From: Paenibacillus radicis (ex Gao et al. 2016)
GTDB lineage: Bacteria; Bacillota; Bacilli; Paenibacillales; Paenibacillaceae
Assembly: GCF_014641555.1 (NCBI RefSeq)
Contig: NZ_BMHY01000002.1
Span: forward strand, 380,996-444,995
Direction of reading: 5' to 3'
Length of the DNA stretch: 64,000 nucleotides
Shown: in pieces, positions 36,336 to 45,886 of the stretch
How positions within the stretch are numbered: the first letter of the stretch is position 1
Layout of the letters: each line of letters opens with the position of its first letter
Program-made: the position numbers and the translations under genes
Notes under the pieces: generated by a model
What the model was told of the DNA's origin: nothing
Seen by the model: the letters and a program-made list of their open reading frames with translations, nothing else
Database searches by the model: none

Positions 36336-36416
36336 ATGACACACAGGATTACAGTATTTTCGATGCTTATCGTATCGAAAATTTTTTATATCAAACCAAC
36401 TTTTATAGGGAGGTAA
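36336..36416 (+). CDS. Possible leader peptide before chitinase (26 aa)
   Basis: A short frame, MTHRITVFSMLIVSKIFYIK and six more residues, with AAGAGGGG just upstream and a stop codon (TAA 36414) 4 bp before the chitinase GTG, inside the chitinase ribosome-binding region. It spans the hairpin at 36356-36387. Translation of this frame could open or close that hairpin. Evidence is positional only. Confidence 0.25.
   Translation: MTHRITVFSMLIVSKIFYIKPTFIGR
36356..36387 (+). terminator. Candidate attenuator hairpin in chitinase leader
   Basis: ATTTTCGAT (36356-36364) and ATCGAAAAT (36374-36382) form a perfect 9-bp stem followed by TTTTTT, 33 bp upstream of the chitinase start. It has the form of an AT-rich intrinsic terminator in a 5' leader; it could also be a stabilising hairpin. 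Confidence 0.45.
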
Positions 36417-36420
36417 TAAT

Positions 36421-38979
36421 GTGAAAACAGGCGGTTTGTATGTCATGAGGCGTATGGTGCTGTTTGCTATTCTATTGGCTCTAGCATTGTCGATTGCACC
36501 GATTCCGGGAATAGGCGCATCGAAGGCGGAGGCGGCTGACGCATCGTCGTACAAAATCATCGGCTACTATCCGGCATGGGGAGCCTACGGGCGCAATTAT
36601 CAGGTGTGGGATATGGACGCTTCCAAGGTGACGCATATCAATTACGCATTCGCGGATATTTGCTGGAACGGCATTCACGGCAATTCATCCCCTTCCAGTC
36701 CGAATCCGCAAACCTGGACCTGTCAAGACGAGAACGGCGTAATCAATGCGCCAAACGGAACGATTGTAATGGGAGATCCTTTTATCGACGCTCAAAAAAC
36801 GAATCCAGGAGATAACTGGAATGATCCGCTCCGTGGTAATTTCAAGCAGCTTATTAAGCTGAAAGCGGCCAATCCCCAGTTGAAAACAATTATTTCGGTT
36901 GGCGGCTGGTCATGGTCGAACCGCTTCTCGGATGTGGCGGCCAGCGACGCTACTCGTGAGGTTTTCGCGAATTCAGCCGTTGACTTCCTGCGCAAATATC
37001 AGTTTGACGGCGTTGATCTGGACTGGGAGTATCCGGTAAGCGGCGGTCTTGACGGCAATAGCGTTCGCCCTCAGGATAAGCAAAATTATACGCTTCTGCT
37101 TAAAGCCATACGTGCAAAGCTGGATGCGGCAGGCACACAGGACGGCAAATCGTATTTGCTGACCATCGCATCGGGAGCGAGCCAATCCTTCGTCAGCAAT
37201 ACGGAGCTGAGCGAAATTGCGAAGACCGTCGATTGGATCAACATTATGACCTATGATTTCAACGGCGGCTGGCAAACGATTAGCGGTCATAATGCGCCGC
37301 TCTACAATGATCCCGCAGCAGCAGCTGCAGGCGTGCCCAACGCTGCTGTCTACAATGTAGAAGCCGGGGTTAACGGCCACTTGAATGCAGGGGTGCCGCC
37401 AAGCAAGCTCGTCATGGGTACTCCGTTCTACGGACGCGGCTGGCAGGGCTGCCAAGCAGCGGGGAACGGACAGTATAAAAACTGTACCGGACCGGCTTCA
37501 GTCGGCACGTTCGAGGCAGGCTCGTTCGACTATTCCGATCTTGCAGCCAACTATATTAACAAAAACGGCTATACCCGTTACTGGAACAATGTAGCGAAGG
37601 TGCCTTACCTGTACAATCCGAGCAATGGCCTTTTTATCTCTTATGATGATGTGGAATCATTCGGACATAAAACTGATTTTATTAAAAGCAAAGGGCTTGG
37701 CGGCGCAATGTTCTGGGAGTTTTCCGGCGACCGGCAGTCTGTGCTGCTGGCTAAGCTGAAATTCGATTTGCAAGGCCCGGCTGCTCCGCCGGACACGATT
37801 GCCCCAAGCGCTCCATCCGGACTGAATGCGGTCAATGTAACGTCGACGAGTATTACGCTCAATTGGACGGCTTCGACGGACAATGTAGGGGTCAAAAGCT
37901 ATACCGTCTCCTACGGCAGCGGAACGGTTTCTTCAACTGGAACTTCTGCAACGATTAACGGTTTAACGCCGAATACGGAATATACGATTACGATTACAGC
38001 AACGGATGCGGCGGGCAATATCTCGGCGCCAAGCGCAGCGCTCAAAGTAAAGACGACAGCACCTGTTGTGGACACGACACCGCCTAGCGTACCTGCGGGT
38101 CTAACCGCATCGGGAGTAGATGCAACGAGCATCACGCTCAATTGGACGGCATCGACAGATAATGTCGGTGTAACGGGCTATACGGTCTCGTATGGAGCAG
38201 GCAGTACGGTGCAAGCAACAGGAACATCGGCAACGATCTCCGGTCTGACAGCCGACACGCAATACACGTTTACGGTTAGAGCGTCAGATGCGGCAGGCAA
38301 CGTCTCGGCGGCAAGCGCAGCGCTGACAGTGAAAACTGCTGCAGTACCGGCTTGTACTGCAACACCTTGGACGGCAACTGGAGTATTCCCAGGCGGACAA
38401 CGGGCATCGTACAACGGACAGCTTTATGAAGCGAAATGGTGGACGCAAGGCGACCGTCCTGATCTGAGCGGCGATTGGGGCGTCTGGAAGCACGTTGGCG
38501 TATGCGGCAGCAGCGGCGGCGGTGGAGGCGGGGGGACGGCGGATACTTCCGCTCCATCCGTACCGGCTGGACTGCAAGCTACAGCCGTAACAACAAGCTC
38601 CATTACGCTCAACTGGAACGCGTCTACCGATAATGTCGGTGTGACGGGCTATACGGTTTTTTACGGCAACGGGCAATCAGTTGCAGCAACTGGAACGACA
38701 GCAGTCGTGAACGGCCTCACCCCGAATACCTCGTATACGTTCACAGTTACAGCGAAGGATGCGGCAGGCAACGTATCTGCAGCCAGCTCGGCGCTGAGTG
38801 CAACGACAGCGGCTGATTCCAACAGCGGAACTGTGGCAGCATGGGCAGCCGGCAAAGCGTATAAGCAAGGTGACGTCGTCTCCTATGGCGGCAAAACCTA
38901 TACTTGTCTGCAAGCCCATACTTCTATTGTAAGCTGGGAGCCGGCTAACGCTCCGGCCCTATGGCAGCTGAAGCCTTAA
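36421..38979 (+). CDS. Secreted modular chitinase (GH18, FnIII, CBM5/12)
   Basis: Extracellular endo-chitinase (852 aa). The signal peptide cleaves near residue 39 (SKAEA-A). The GH18 barrel covers about 45-455 with the DxxDxDxE motif D196-G-V-D-L-D-W-E203 (Glu203 is the acid) and SVGGWSWS. Then come FnIII (459-545), FnIII (551-640), a CBM5/12-like module (645-695, WTATGVFPGGQRASYNGQLY, AKWW), a Gly-rich linker, FnIII (708-797) and a C-terminal CBM5/12 (805-852, AWAAGKAYKQGDVVSYGGKT). GTG start with GGGAGG 7 bp upstream. It degrades chitin outside the cell. Confidence 0.93.
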   Translation: MKTGGLYVMRRMVLFAILLALALSIAPIPGIGASKAEAADASSYKIIGYYPAWGAYGRNYQVWDMDASKVTHINYAFADICWNGIHGNSSPSSPNPQTWTCQDENGVINAPNGTIVMGDPFIDAQKTNPGDNWNDPLRGNFKQLIKLKAANPQLKTIISVGGWSWSNRFSDVAASDATREVFANSAVDFLRKYQFDGVDLDWEYPVSGGLDGNSVRPQDKQNYTLLLKAIRAKLDAAGTQDGKSYLLTIASGASQSFVSNTELSEIAKTVDWINIMTYDFNGGWQTISGHNAPLYNDPAAAAAGVPNAAVYNVEAGVNGHLNAGVPPSKLVMGTPFYGRGWQGCQAAGNGQYKNCTGPASVGTFEAGSFDYSDLAANYINKNGYTRYWNNVAKVPYLYNPSNGLFISYDDVESFGHKTDFIKSKGLGGAMFWEFSGDRQSVLLAKLKFDLQGPAAPPDTIAPSAPSGLNAVNVTSTSITLNWTASTDNVGVKSYTVSYGSGTVSSTGTSATINGLTPNTEYTITITATDAAGNISAPSAALKVKTTAPVVDTTPPSVPAGLTASGVDATSITLNWTASTDNVGVTGYTVSYGAGSTVQATGTSATISGLTADTQYTFTVRASDAAGNVSAASAALTVKTAAVPACTATPWTATGVFPGGQRASYNGQLYEAKWWTQGDRPDLSGDWGVWKHVGVCGSSGGGGGGGTADTSAPSVPAGLQATAVTTSSITLNWNASTDNVGVTGYTVFYGNGQSVAATGTTAVVNGLTPNTSYTFTVTAKDAAGNVSAASSALSATTAADSNSGTVAAWAAGKAYKQGDVVSYGGKTYTCLQAHTSIVSWEPANAPALWQLKP

Positions 38980-38989
38980 AATAACAGCA

Positions 38990-39033
38990 ATGCAAAAGAA
39001 CCTTTTCCGCTATGCGGGAAAGGTTCTTTTGCA
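38990..39033. terminator. Bidirectional terminator
   Basis: ATGCAAAAGAACCTTTTCCGC pairs with GCGGGAAAGGTTCTTTTGCAT (first 20: GCGGGAAAGGTTCTTTTGCA), one mismatch, 3-nt loop, between the chitinase (+) and the MFS gene (-) stops. Confidence 0.85.
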
Positions 39034-39064
39034 TTCTTTATACGGTTGTTGATTTTATATGTTT

Positions 39065-40528
39065 CTATGCACTTTGACGAACGGCAATGGGCAGCCGTTT
39101 GCGGCGGGCAAGCAGCAGCAACGGTAACGCAAGCAGTACGACGAGCGCACCGGCGACAAATACATCGTTGACGCCCATCGTGAACGACAGCAGCCGCACC
39201 GAATCGGCTGATCCCGTACCATTAGCGCCTCCCGCACTAATCAGCTCATGAGAGTGGAAGGCCGCCCGGCTCGACAGCATGGAGGTAAACATTGCAATGG
39301 CGAAGGAGCTCAGCACATTGCGTATCCAGTTGTTAATCGAGGTGGCGTGACCGGACCATTCCGGCGTAATTTCTTCCATGGAAGCAGTGCTGCTCGGCAC
39401 CGAAGAGAAGCCGATACCGATGTTGCGAAGCACCATCGCCCACAGAATAAAGCTGTACGAAACATCAACTCGAAGCCAGCTCATCAGGAACAGGCCGGCA
39501 AAGATGAAGACGATGCCGAGCGTAATCATTTTGACCGGTCCAAGCTTCGGATAAAGCTTGCCCGCAATGGGGCTGAGCAGCGCCAGCAGCACCGAAGAGG
39601 GCAGCAAAACAAGTCCGGTTTCCAGCGGCGTTGCGCCTCTTACGGTTTGAAGGAACAGCGGGGCGAGATAGGTCCCGCTATACATCGCGACTGTAATTAA
39701 GCTGTAAATGGACAGCATAATCGTGAACCGCCGATTGCGGAACACGCGTAAATTAAGCAGCGGCACTTCCGCCGTCAGCTCACGCCAGATAAATAAAGCG
39801 AGCAGCACGACTCCTCCTAGGAGCAAGCCTAACGTTTTTACCGAACCCCAGCCCCAGCTATGTCCTTGACTGAACGCCGTCAGCAGCGCCAAGCTGCCAA
39901 GTACGACCGTTAACAGGCCAGCTACATCCAATGATTTCGGGACGTTCATCCGGTAATAAGGTATTAAAGTTTTTGTTAAAATGACGGCAATCATACCAAC
40001 CGGAACATTAATAAGAAACAGCCAATGCCAGCTTGCGTTCTGCAGCAGCCAGCCGCTGAAGGTCGGGCCGATAGCTGGAGCGACCATGGCCGATAACGAC
40101 CAGAGGCTTACGGCAAAAGGGCGGCGTTCCTTCGGAATTACTTGAAAAATAATCGTCATCGTGCTGGACATGATCAGTCCGCTGCATGCCCCCTGAAGCA
40201 TGCGAAACACGATGAGGGACGGTGCGCTCCAAGCAACAGCGCATAGGAAAGAGAAGAAGGTAAAACCGACGAGCGCGAATAAATAAAGCCGTTTGTAGCT
40301 GAATCTTCCGCCCAAATAGCCGGTTAGCGGGGCCGTTACGCCAGTGGCCAGCATGAAGCCGGTGACCATCCATTGCATCGTGCCTAATCCAGTATTAAAA
40401 TGATCCATTAAGAGCGGAACCGCGATATTAATCGTTGTGGTCGCTAACACGGAGACGAAGGTGCCGAAGAAGATGGCGATCATGATCGGCCAGAAATGAA
40501 TGCTTGAGGCTGAATTGCTGTTGGACAC
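39065..40528 (-). CDS. MFS transporter, DHA2 family drug exporter
   Basis: Inner-membrane multidrug-type exporter with 14 predicted helices (487 aa). Motifs include ATTTINIAVPLLMDHF (motif D1), GYLGGRFSYKRLYLFAL (motif A), GACSGLIMSS and MVAPAIGPTFSGWLL (motif C). GTG 40528 has GGGAGG 10 bp upstream. It is divergent from a PadR-type regulator with 160 bp between starts, the usual layout for PadR-controlled pumps (as with LmrR-type systems), so induction by a toxic ligand is likely. Confidence 0.9.
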   Translation of the reverse strand: MSNSNSASSIHFWPIMIAIFFGTFVSVLATTTINIAVPLLMDHFNTGLGTMQWMVTGFMLATGVTAPLTGYLGGRFSYKRLYLFALVGFTFFSFLCAVAWSAPSLIVFRMLQGACSGLIMSSTMTIIFQVIPKERRPFAVSLWSLSAMVAPAIGPTFSGWLLQNASWHWLFLINVPVGMIAVILTKTLIPYYRMNVPKSLDVAGLLTVVLGSLALLTAFSQGHSWGWGSVKTLGLLLGGVVLLALFIWRELTAEVPLLNLRVFRNRRFTIMLSIYSLITVAMYSGTYLAPLFLQTVRGATPLETGLVLLPSSVLLALLSPIAGKLYPKLGPVKMITLGIVFIFAGLFLMSWLRVDVSYSFILWAMVLRNIGIGFSSVPSSTASMEEITPEWSGHATSINNWIRNVLSSFAIAMFTSMLSSRAAFHSHELISAGGANGTGSADSVRLLSFTMGVNDVFVAGALVVLLALPLLLLARRKRLPIAVRQSA

Positions 40529-40688
40529 GAAGTTTTTCCTCCCTGACGACCTGGTTGATGATATGTCTATTTATACATATAATAAAGCTGTATCTATCGT
40601 AGTCCTGTACGTTCTTTATGTCAATTTTGACATATGAATATAATTTCGCATGTAAACGGATTAATAAGCATGGGAGGCTCTCTAACGA

Positions 40689-41216
40689 ATGAATACTCTG
40701 TCTTACGGCCTTCTGGCGTTGTTAAGCGTTGGGCCGCGCACCGGCTATGATTTGTCGCAACGGGTCAAACCGCTTTGGCAAGCGGGCCATAGTCAAATTT
40801 ATCCGCTGCTGTCGCAGCTGGAGCAGTCCGGCTATATTACGTTTGAGCTGATCGAGCAATCGGACAAGCCGGACAAGAAGGAATATACGATTACGGAATC
40901 GGGGCTGGCCGAGTTAAGCGAATGGGTTGGCGATTCTGCGGGGAAGCCGGTGCTTAAAGATGATCTGCATATTAAGCTGTATGCCATCTGGCTGGCTGAG
41001 CCGGAGAAAGCGAGACAATTGCTTCAGGCACGCGCCGCTTTTTGCTTGAGCGAGCTGGAACGCTATCAGCTGCTGATGGATAATGTGGAGAAGGATCGAT
41101 CCAGCGATGGCGGTAAAAAGCATTTTGGACGTTATCTGCTCATTCGGAAGCGGGTCATGGACGTGGAAGCGAATCTTCAATTTTGCAAATGGGCGTTAAG
41201 CGAGCTGGGCAGTTAA
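40689..41216 (+). CDS. PadR-family transcriptional regulator
   Basis: Winged-helix repressor (175 aa; PadR-s2-like size with a C-terminal dimerisation helix pair). The N-terminus LSYGLLALLSVGPRTGYDLSQRV and HSQIYPLLSQLEQSGYI are the typical PadR HTH and recognition helix; KKEYTITESGLAEL is the wing. The C-terminal domain (Vir-like, KDDLHIKLYAIWLAEPEKARQLL) follows. ATG 40689 has GGGAGG 10 bp upstream. It probably represses the divergent MFS pump. Confidence 0.9.
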   Translation: MNTLSYGLLALLSVGPRTGYDLSQRVKPLWQAGHSQIYPLLSQLEQSGYITFELIEQSDKPDKKEYTITESGLAELSEWVGDSAGKPVLKDDLHIKLYAIWLAEPEKARQLLQARAAFCLSELERYQLLMDNVEKDRSSDGGKKHFGRYLLIRKRVMDVEANLQFCKWALSELGS

Positions 41217-41252
41217 CAGTCTCGCTTTTTCTTTTCCCGGAATATTTTTAAG

Positions 41253-41280
41253 TTGCCGCATGATTGCCGAATGCTATAAT
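41253..41280 (+). promoter_or_regulatory. SigA promoter of yesN-yesM-SBP operon
   Basis: TTGCCG (41253-41258), 16-bp spacer, TATAAT (41275-41280). The response-regulator start codon is 49 bp downstream. Confidence 0.7.
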
Positions 41281-41328
41281 AAAAGCGCATACATTACCAA
41301 ACCGGAACCGAATGACGGGGGAATGATC

Positions 41329-42951
41329 GTGTATAAAATCGTGCTGGTCGATGACGAGGCGGTTGTGCGTGTGGGCATCCGCGACAGAATAGAATGGCAG
41401 TCGCTTGGCTTTGAATGCGCGGCGGATTGCGAGAATGGCGTGGAGGCTTTGGCGGCCATAGAACGCATACAGCCCGATGTCGTATTGACCGACATCAATA
41501 TGCCGTTTATGGACGGGCTTGAGCTGACGCAAGCGGTCAAAGCGAGGCATCCGGAGATGAAGGTCGTCATTTTGACCGGCTACGATGATTTCGACTATGC
41601 GCAGCGCGCCGTTAAGCTCAAGGTGAATGATTTCATTCTAAAGCCAATTACGGCTGCTGAATTAACGGCTGTGCTGCAAAAAATAAAAGCAGAGCTTGAT
41701 GAGCAAAGAAAAGATAAAGAGGAGCTGGATCGGCTGCAGCGCCAGCTTCGGGAAAGTATGCCTGTACTGAAGGAGCGCTTTCTGGATCGCTTGGCAACAT
41801 CTACGATTCGTGAGGGGGAGCTGGCAGAACGGCTTGCCTTTTTCGAAATTGAGCTGCCTGGTCCAGATTATGAAGCGCTCGCGATCGACCTGGATTTGCT
41901 GGAGCGGGGAGCCGGGCCCACTGCGGCTGCCGATCGGGAGCTGCTCCGTTTCGCCATCTATAATGTGACGCAGGAGCTTCTTAGCGAGGATTACACGGTA
42001 TCCGAAGTTTTTCGCAGCCGCGAGGAAAAGGTGATGGCGATACTATCGGGCGATCAGCCAGAGCTGCATGACCGGGCACAGGAGCTGGCTGATAAAATTC
42101 GGCTTGCTGCTGAGCAGTTCCTGCGGCGAACGGTATCGGTAGGCATCGGAACGCCTGCGGTTAGCCTCCGGAATATTAGCGAATCCTGCCAAGCCGCCGT
42201 ATCGGCATTGGAGTACCGGCTGCTGCTTGGCGGCAATCGCGTAATTAGCATTTCCGACATGGAGCCGCGGATTGGACGCAAGGCCGATTATTCGCAGGAA
42301 TATGACCGGCGGCTGATCGCGGGCATTAAGACCGGTACGGCAGACGAGGTGGACCACGCTGTCGATACGGCGATTAACCGGCATCGAACGGCGATGCTGA
42401 CCATCGACCAGAGCTATATCCGGCTGCAGCGGACCCTGATTGCTGTCATGCAGGCGCTCGAGGAATTAGGCTGTGAGGAAGCCGACGTGTTTGGCTCCGG
42501 TGTCAATCCTCTAACCGCGATCTACTCCTTCCGTACCCTTGATGAAATAAGCGATTGGCTCAAGGAAGCGTGTCGCCGGGCGGTGAACAGCGTAGCGGAA
42601 GCACGCGACGATCAGTGCAGGCAGCAGATGAAGGAGGCGCTCGCTTATATTCACGATCATTACGGGGATAGCGAGCTGTCGGTTAAAACGGTCAGCAAGC
42701 AAGTGCTTATGAGCGTCAGCTATTTCAGCGCTGCATTCAAATCCCATACCGGCAAAACATTCGTCGAATATTTGACAGCGGTACGGATGGACAAAGCGAA
42801 GGAGCAGCTGAAGTTCACCGGACTGCGAACGTATGAAATCGCGGCGAAGTCCGGCTACCCCGACGCGCAATATTTTAGCGTATTGTTCAAAAAGCATACC
42901 GGCGACTCCCCGACCGAATATCGGCAGAAGACGTCCGCGGAACGAGCGTGA
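41329..42951 (+). CDS. YesN-type response regulator (CheY-AraC)
   Basis: DNA-binding response regulator (540 aa). The receiver domain (1-125) has DD at the start (LVDDEAVV) and the phosphoacceptor Asp55 in VVLTDINMPFMDG; a middle helical domain follows; the C-terminal AraC double HTH (about 440-540) reads YFSAAFKSHTGKTFVEYL and YPDAQYFSVLFKKHTGDSP. GTG 41329 (GGGGG 8 bp upstream) is preferred over ATG 41323, which abuts the RBS. It pairs with the kinase 9 bp downstream and should activate the sugar importer genes after 45774. Confidence 0.9.
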   Translation: MYKIVLVDDEAVVRVGIRDRIEWQSLGFECAADCENGVEALAAIERIQPDVVLTDINMPFMDGLELTQAVKARHPEMKVVILTGYDDFDYAQRAVKLKVNDFILKPITAAELTAVLQKIKAELDEQRKDKEELDRLQRQLRESMPVLKERFLDRLATSTIREGELAERLAFFEIELPGPDYEALAIDLDLLERGAGPTAAADRELLRFAIYNVTQELLSEDYTVSEVFRSREEKVMAILSGDQPELHDRAQELADKIRLAAEQFLRRTVSVGIGTPAVSLRNISESCQAAVSALEYRLLLGGNRVISISDMEPRIGRKADYSQEYDRRLIAGIKTGTADEVDHAVDTAINRHRTAMLTIDQSYIRLQRTLIAVMQALEELGCEEADVFGSGVNPLTAIYSFRTLDEISDWLKEACRRAVNSVAEARDDQCRQQMKEALAYIHDHYGDSELSVKTVSKQVLMSVSYFSAAFKSHTGKTFVEYLTAVRMDKAKEQLKFTGLRTYEIAAKSGYPDAQYFSVLFKKHTGDSPTEYRQKTSAERA

Positions 42952-42960
42952 TCGGCGGCT

Positions 42961-44736
42961 ATGGATATTTTTAAATTTAAAAGCATCCAAACGAATATTG
43001 CCGCAGCAATCGCCTGCCTGATTTTACTGACAGCCGTCCTGCTTGGCGTCATGTCCTATCAATTGTCAGCTTCTTCCGTACGAGAGACGGCCCAGGACTA
43101 TACAGCCGAGCTTATCAGGCAGGTTAATGCGAACATTCAGACCTACATTACAAGCATGGAAAATATATCGCAGCTGGCGCTTAACAACGAAGACGTCCGG
43201 GCGTTTGTCGCGGCCGACAGCAGCGCCGCTGAGATCAGAGAAAGCAAAGTATCGGACTATTTCCAATCTATTATCGTCTCTCGTAAGGACATTGCCTCCA
43301 TTAATGTATTTGGCTATAACGGCCGTTTCGTCTCGGACCGGAAGGATGCCGAGCTGAATCCGAATATTTCGCTGCAGGAGCAAGAATGGTACGTGAATGC
43401 GCAAAAGGCGGCGGGCCGGATTGTCGTCTCTTCGTCGCATGTACAGCCTGTTTTTAAAGATGAATACGGTTGGGTCGTCTCGCTCAGCCGCGAGCTGTGG
43501 AGCCAGGATCAGAAGAGGGCGCTTGGCGTGCTGCTCGTCGACCTGAACTTCAGCGTCATCAACGATACGTTGAACAATATCGATCTTAGCAAGCGCGGCT
43601 ATGTCTTTATCGTCGATTCCGCTGGCAATATCGTCTATCATCCGCAGCAGCAGCTGGTGTACAGCAATTTGAAATCGGAGAGAATCGATGAAGTGCTGAA
43701 GCAAGGCAGCGGAAGCTTCGAGCTCAAAGAAGGCGGGCAAAGACGCATCTATACGGTGCAGGATACCGGCTTCGGCTGGAAAATCGTCGGCGTCTCCTAC
43801 ACCGCTGAGCTCATTGCGAATGAGCGGGAAATGCAGCTTTCTTTTGTCGCGGCGGGTATTTTCTGCTTGCTGGTCGGCTTGCTGCTTGCCTACTTTATCT
43901 CGCGAAATTTGTCCAAGCCAATCAAGCAGTTGCAGGAGCATATGAAAAAGGTCGAGAAGGGAACCTTCGACATTCGTGTTCCGATCGAGAACCCGAAGGA
44001 AATTGCCAGCTTGGCCCGTTCGTTTAATTTGATGGTCGTCCGCATTGAGGAACTGATGAACCAGGTCGTCCAGGAGCAGGAATTTAAGCGGAAAAGCGAG
44101 CTGAGCGCCCTGCAATCGCAAATTAATCCGCATTTTCTATACAACACGCTCGATTCAATCATCTGGATGGCCGAAGGGAAGAAGTCCGAGGAGGTGGTAC
44201 TGATGACCTCCGCATTGGCGAAGCTGTTCCGCGCATCGATAAGCCGGGGGCAGGAGCTCGTGTCGATACGTACGGAAATCGAGCATGTTGCCAACTATTT
44301 GACGATTCAAAAGATGCGCTATACCGATAAGCTCGACTTCCGCATTGATGTTGAACCGGGCATTATGCAATACCGGACGTTGAAGGTGCTGCTGCAGCCG
44401 CTGCTGGAGAACGCCATCTACCATGGCATTAAGAACAAGGTCGGGACAGGCGAGATCATCGTCTCTGGAGGCGAGAGCGAGGGCTCCATCTGGTTTCGGG
44501 TCAGCGACAACGGCGTTGGCATGGACGGTGACACCCTCCGTACGATTCTGGAGCCGAGAAAAAGCGATCATGAAAGCAAAGGGGTAGGCATCGTGAATGT
44601 GCATGAGCGGATTCAACTCTATTTCGGCAAGGAGTACGGATTGTTCTACGAGAGCAGGCCGGGGGAAGGAACGACCGTCCTCGTAAAAATTGCCGTCATT
44701 GACGCTTCCGCTGGGAAAGGGGGGCAAGCGCAATGA
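42961..44736 (+). CDS. YesM/LytS-type sensor histidine kinase
   Basis: Membrane histidine kinase (591 aa). TM1 (about 11-31), a Cache-like extracellular domain (35-290), TM2 (294-314), HAMP (315-367), His_kinase with the phosphoacceptor His391 in QINPHFLYNTLD, and HATPase_c with LLENAIYHGI and SDNGVGM. Its RBS is weak, so translation may depend on coupling to the response regulator just upstream. It overlaps the next gene by 4 bp (ATGA). The periplasmic domain probably contacts the anchored sugar-binding protein. Confidence 0.9.
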   Translation: MDIFKFKSIQTNIAAAIACLILLTAVLLGVMSYQLSASSVRETAQDYTAELIRQVNANIQTYITSMENISQLALNNEDVRAFVAADSSAAEIRESKVSDYFQSIIVSRKDIASINVFGYNGRFVSDRKDAELNPNISLQEQEWYVNAQKAAGRIVVSSSHVQPVFKDEYGWVVSLSRELWSQDQKRALGVLLVDLNFSVINDTLNNIDLSKRGYVFIVDSAGNIVYHPQQQLVYSNLKSERIDEVLKQGSGSFELKEGGQRRIYTVQDTGFGWKIVGVSYTAELIANEREMQLSFVAAGIFCLLVGLLLAYFISRNLSKPIKQLQEHMKKVEKGTFDIRVPIENPKEIASLARSFNLMVVRIEELMNQVVQEQEFKRKSELSALQSQINPHFLYNTLDSIIWMAEGKKSEEVVLMTSALAKLFRASISRGQELVSIRTEIEHVANYLTIQKMRYTDKLDFRIDVEPGIMQYRTLKVLLQPLLENAIYHGIKNKVGTGEIIVSGGESEGSIWFRVSDNGVGMDGDTLRTILEPRKSDHESKGVGIVNVHERIQLYFGKEYGLFYESRPGEGTTVLVKIAVIDASAGKGGQAQ

Positions 44737-45731
44737 AGCGCATAACACGGATTCCGCTGGCGGTGATTATCGTCATTCTTGCGCTGGCCGCCAGCATTGC
44801 GGTGTACGCTGTGTTTCAATGGGCGGTCAACGTCAAGCCGGAACGGCCGCCGCAAATTGTCGTTTCGATTAAGGCGACCGACCAGGTCGTCGATTTCTGG
44901 AAGGTGCTCATCGATGGAGTTAACGACGCGGCAAGCGAGTTCGACGCCAAAGTGAAAGTGATTGGACCGCCGATAGAGAGGGAAATTGACGTCCAGATTG
45001 CCCAGCTGGAGCAGGCGATTCTCGACAAGCCCGATGCGATCGTACTGGCCGCAACCGATTATAATCAGCTTATTCCTGTTTCCAAACGAATTGTGGCGGC
45101 GGGCATCAAGCTGATTACGGTCGATTCCAGCATTAACAGCGACGATGCGCTGAGCTTTATCGCTACCGACAATCTAGCTGCCGGACGGAAAGCGGGTGAT
45201 GAGCTGGCCAAGCTGTTCGAGGGTGATTCGAAGGTTGCCATCATGAGTTATATTCAGGGCACTTCGACGCAGCTGGAGCGGGAGCAGGGCGTTCGCCAGC
45301 GACTGGCGGAAGAAGGCAGGTTTGACGTGATTGGCACTTATTACAGTGATGGTCTGGTCGACAAAGCGTACACAATTACGAAGCAGCTGCTTACGGAGCA
45401 TCCCGATCTTAAAGGCATTGTCGGCCTCAACGAGCCGTCTACCGTTGGCGTCGGTTTTGCGATCAAGGAGTTTGGTCTAGGCGGCAAAGTAAAGCTGGTC
45501 GGCTTCGACAGCTCCATCGATGAGGTGAAGCAGCTGGAGGAAGGGATTATTCAAGCGACGATCGTACAGAAGCCTTATAATATGGGTTATTTAAGTGTAA
45601 AAGCAGCGATCGAAGCGGTAAACGGCAAACGGATTGAAAAGCAGATCGATACGGACTCGGTCGTTATTACGAAAAGCAATATGTATACAGAGCAAAATCA
45701 AAAGCTGCTTTTCCCCTTTGTGGGAAAGTAG
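44733..45731 (+). CDS. Membrane-anchored RbsB-like sugar-binding protein (XylFII-like sensor)
   Basis: Periplasmic-binding-protein type 1 fold (332 aa), with an N-terminal hydrophobic helix (IPLAVIIVILALAASIAVYA) but no lipobox Cys, so it is probably held by an uncleaved anchor. The core has QLEQAILDKPDAIVLAATD, TDNLAAGRKAGDELAKL and FDSSIDEVKQLEEGIIQATI. It is translationally coupled to the kinase (4-bp overlap) and separated from the importer by a terminator. In the characterised XylFII-LytS-YesN system a protein of this kind is the ligand sensor, not a transport component. Ligand here unknown. Confidence 0.85.
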   Translation: MKRITRIPLAVIIVILALAASIAVYAVFQWAVNVKPERPPQIVVSIKATDQVVDFWKVLIDGVNDAASEFDAKVKVIGPPIEREIDVQIAQLEQAILDKPDAIVLAATDYNQLIPVSKRIVAAGIKLITVDSSINSDDALSFIATDNLAAGRKAGDELAKLFEGDSKVAIMSYIQGTSTQLEREQGVRQRLAEEGRFDVIGTYYSDGLVDKAYTITKQLLTEHPDLKGIVGLNEPSTVGVGFAIKEFGLGGKVKLVGFDSSIDEVKQLEEGIIQATIVQKPYNMGYLSVKAAIEAVNGKRIEKQIDTDSVVITKSNMYTEQNQKLLFPFVGK

Positions 45732-45739
45732 CTTTTTTT
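45700..45739 (+). terminator. Terminator overlapping the sensor SBP stop
   Basis: AAAGCTGCTTTTCCC and GGGAAAGTAGCTTT form a ~13-bp stem followed by TTTTTTT. The TAG stop (45729-45731) lies in the 3' arm, so translation to the end would melt the hairpin. It separates sensor and importer transcription units. Confidence 0.85.
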
Positions 45740-45773
45740 GTACATTTTTCAACTATAACGATACGATATTCGA

Positions 45774-45803
45774 TTCTGGCAGGACAGGCCTTCGCCTTAC
45801 AAT
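45774..45803 (+). promoter_or_regulatory. Putative promoter of the sugar importer operon
   Basis: TTCTGG (45774-45779), 18-bp spacer, TACAAT (45798-45803). The poor -35 is what one expects of a promoter activated by the YesN-type regulator. 45740-45773 is AT-rich and could hold its site. Confidence 0.45.
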
Positions 45804-45886
45804 AAACACAAGCAAAGCAACATAGGCCGAATGTACAGTTCGCTATTAGCGACGTGCGGGGTCAAAGCGATGAGGTGAAGGCAATC

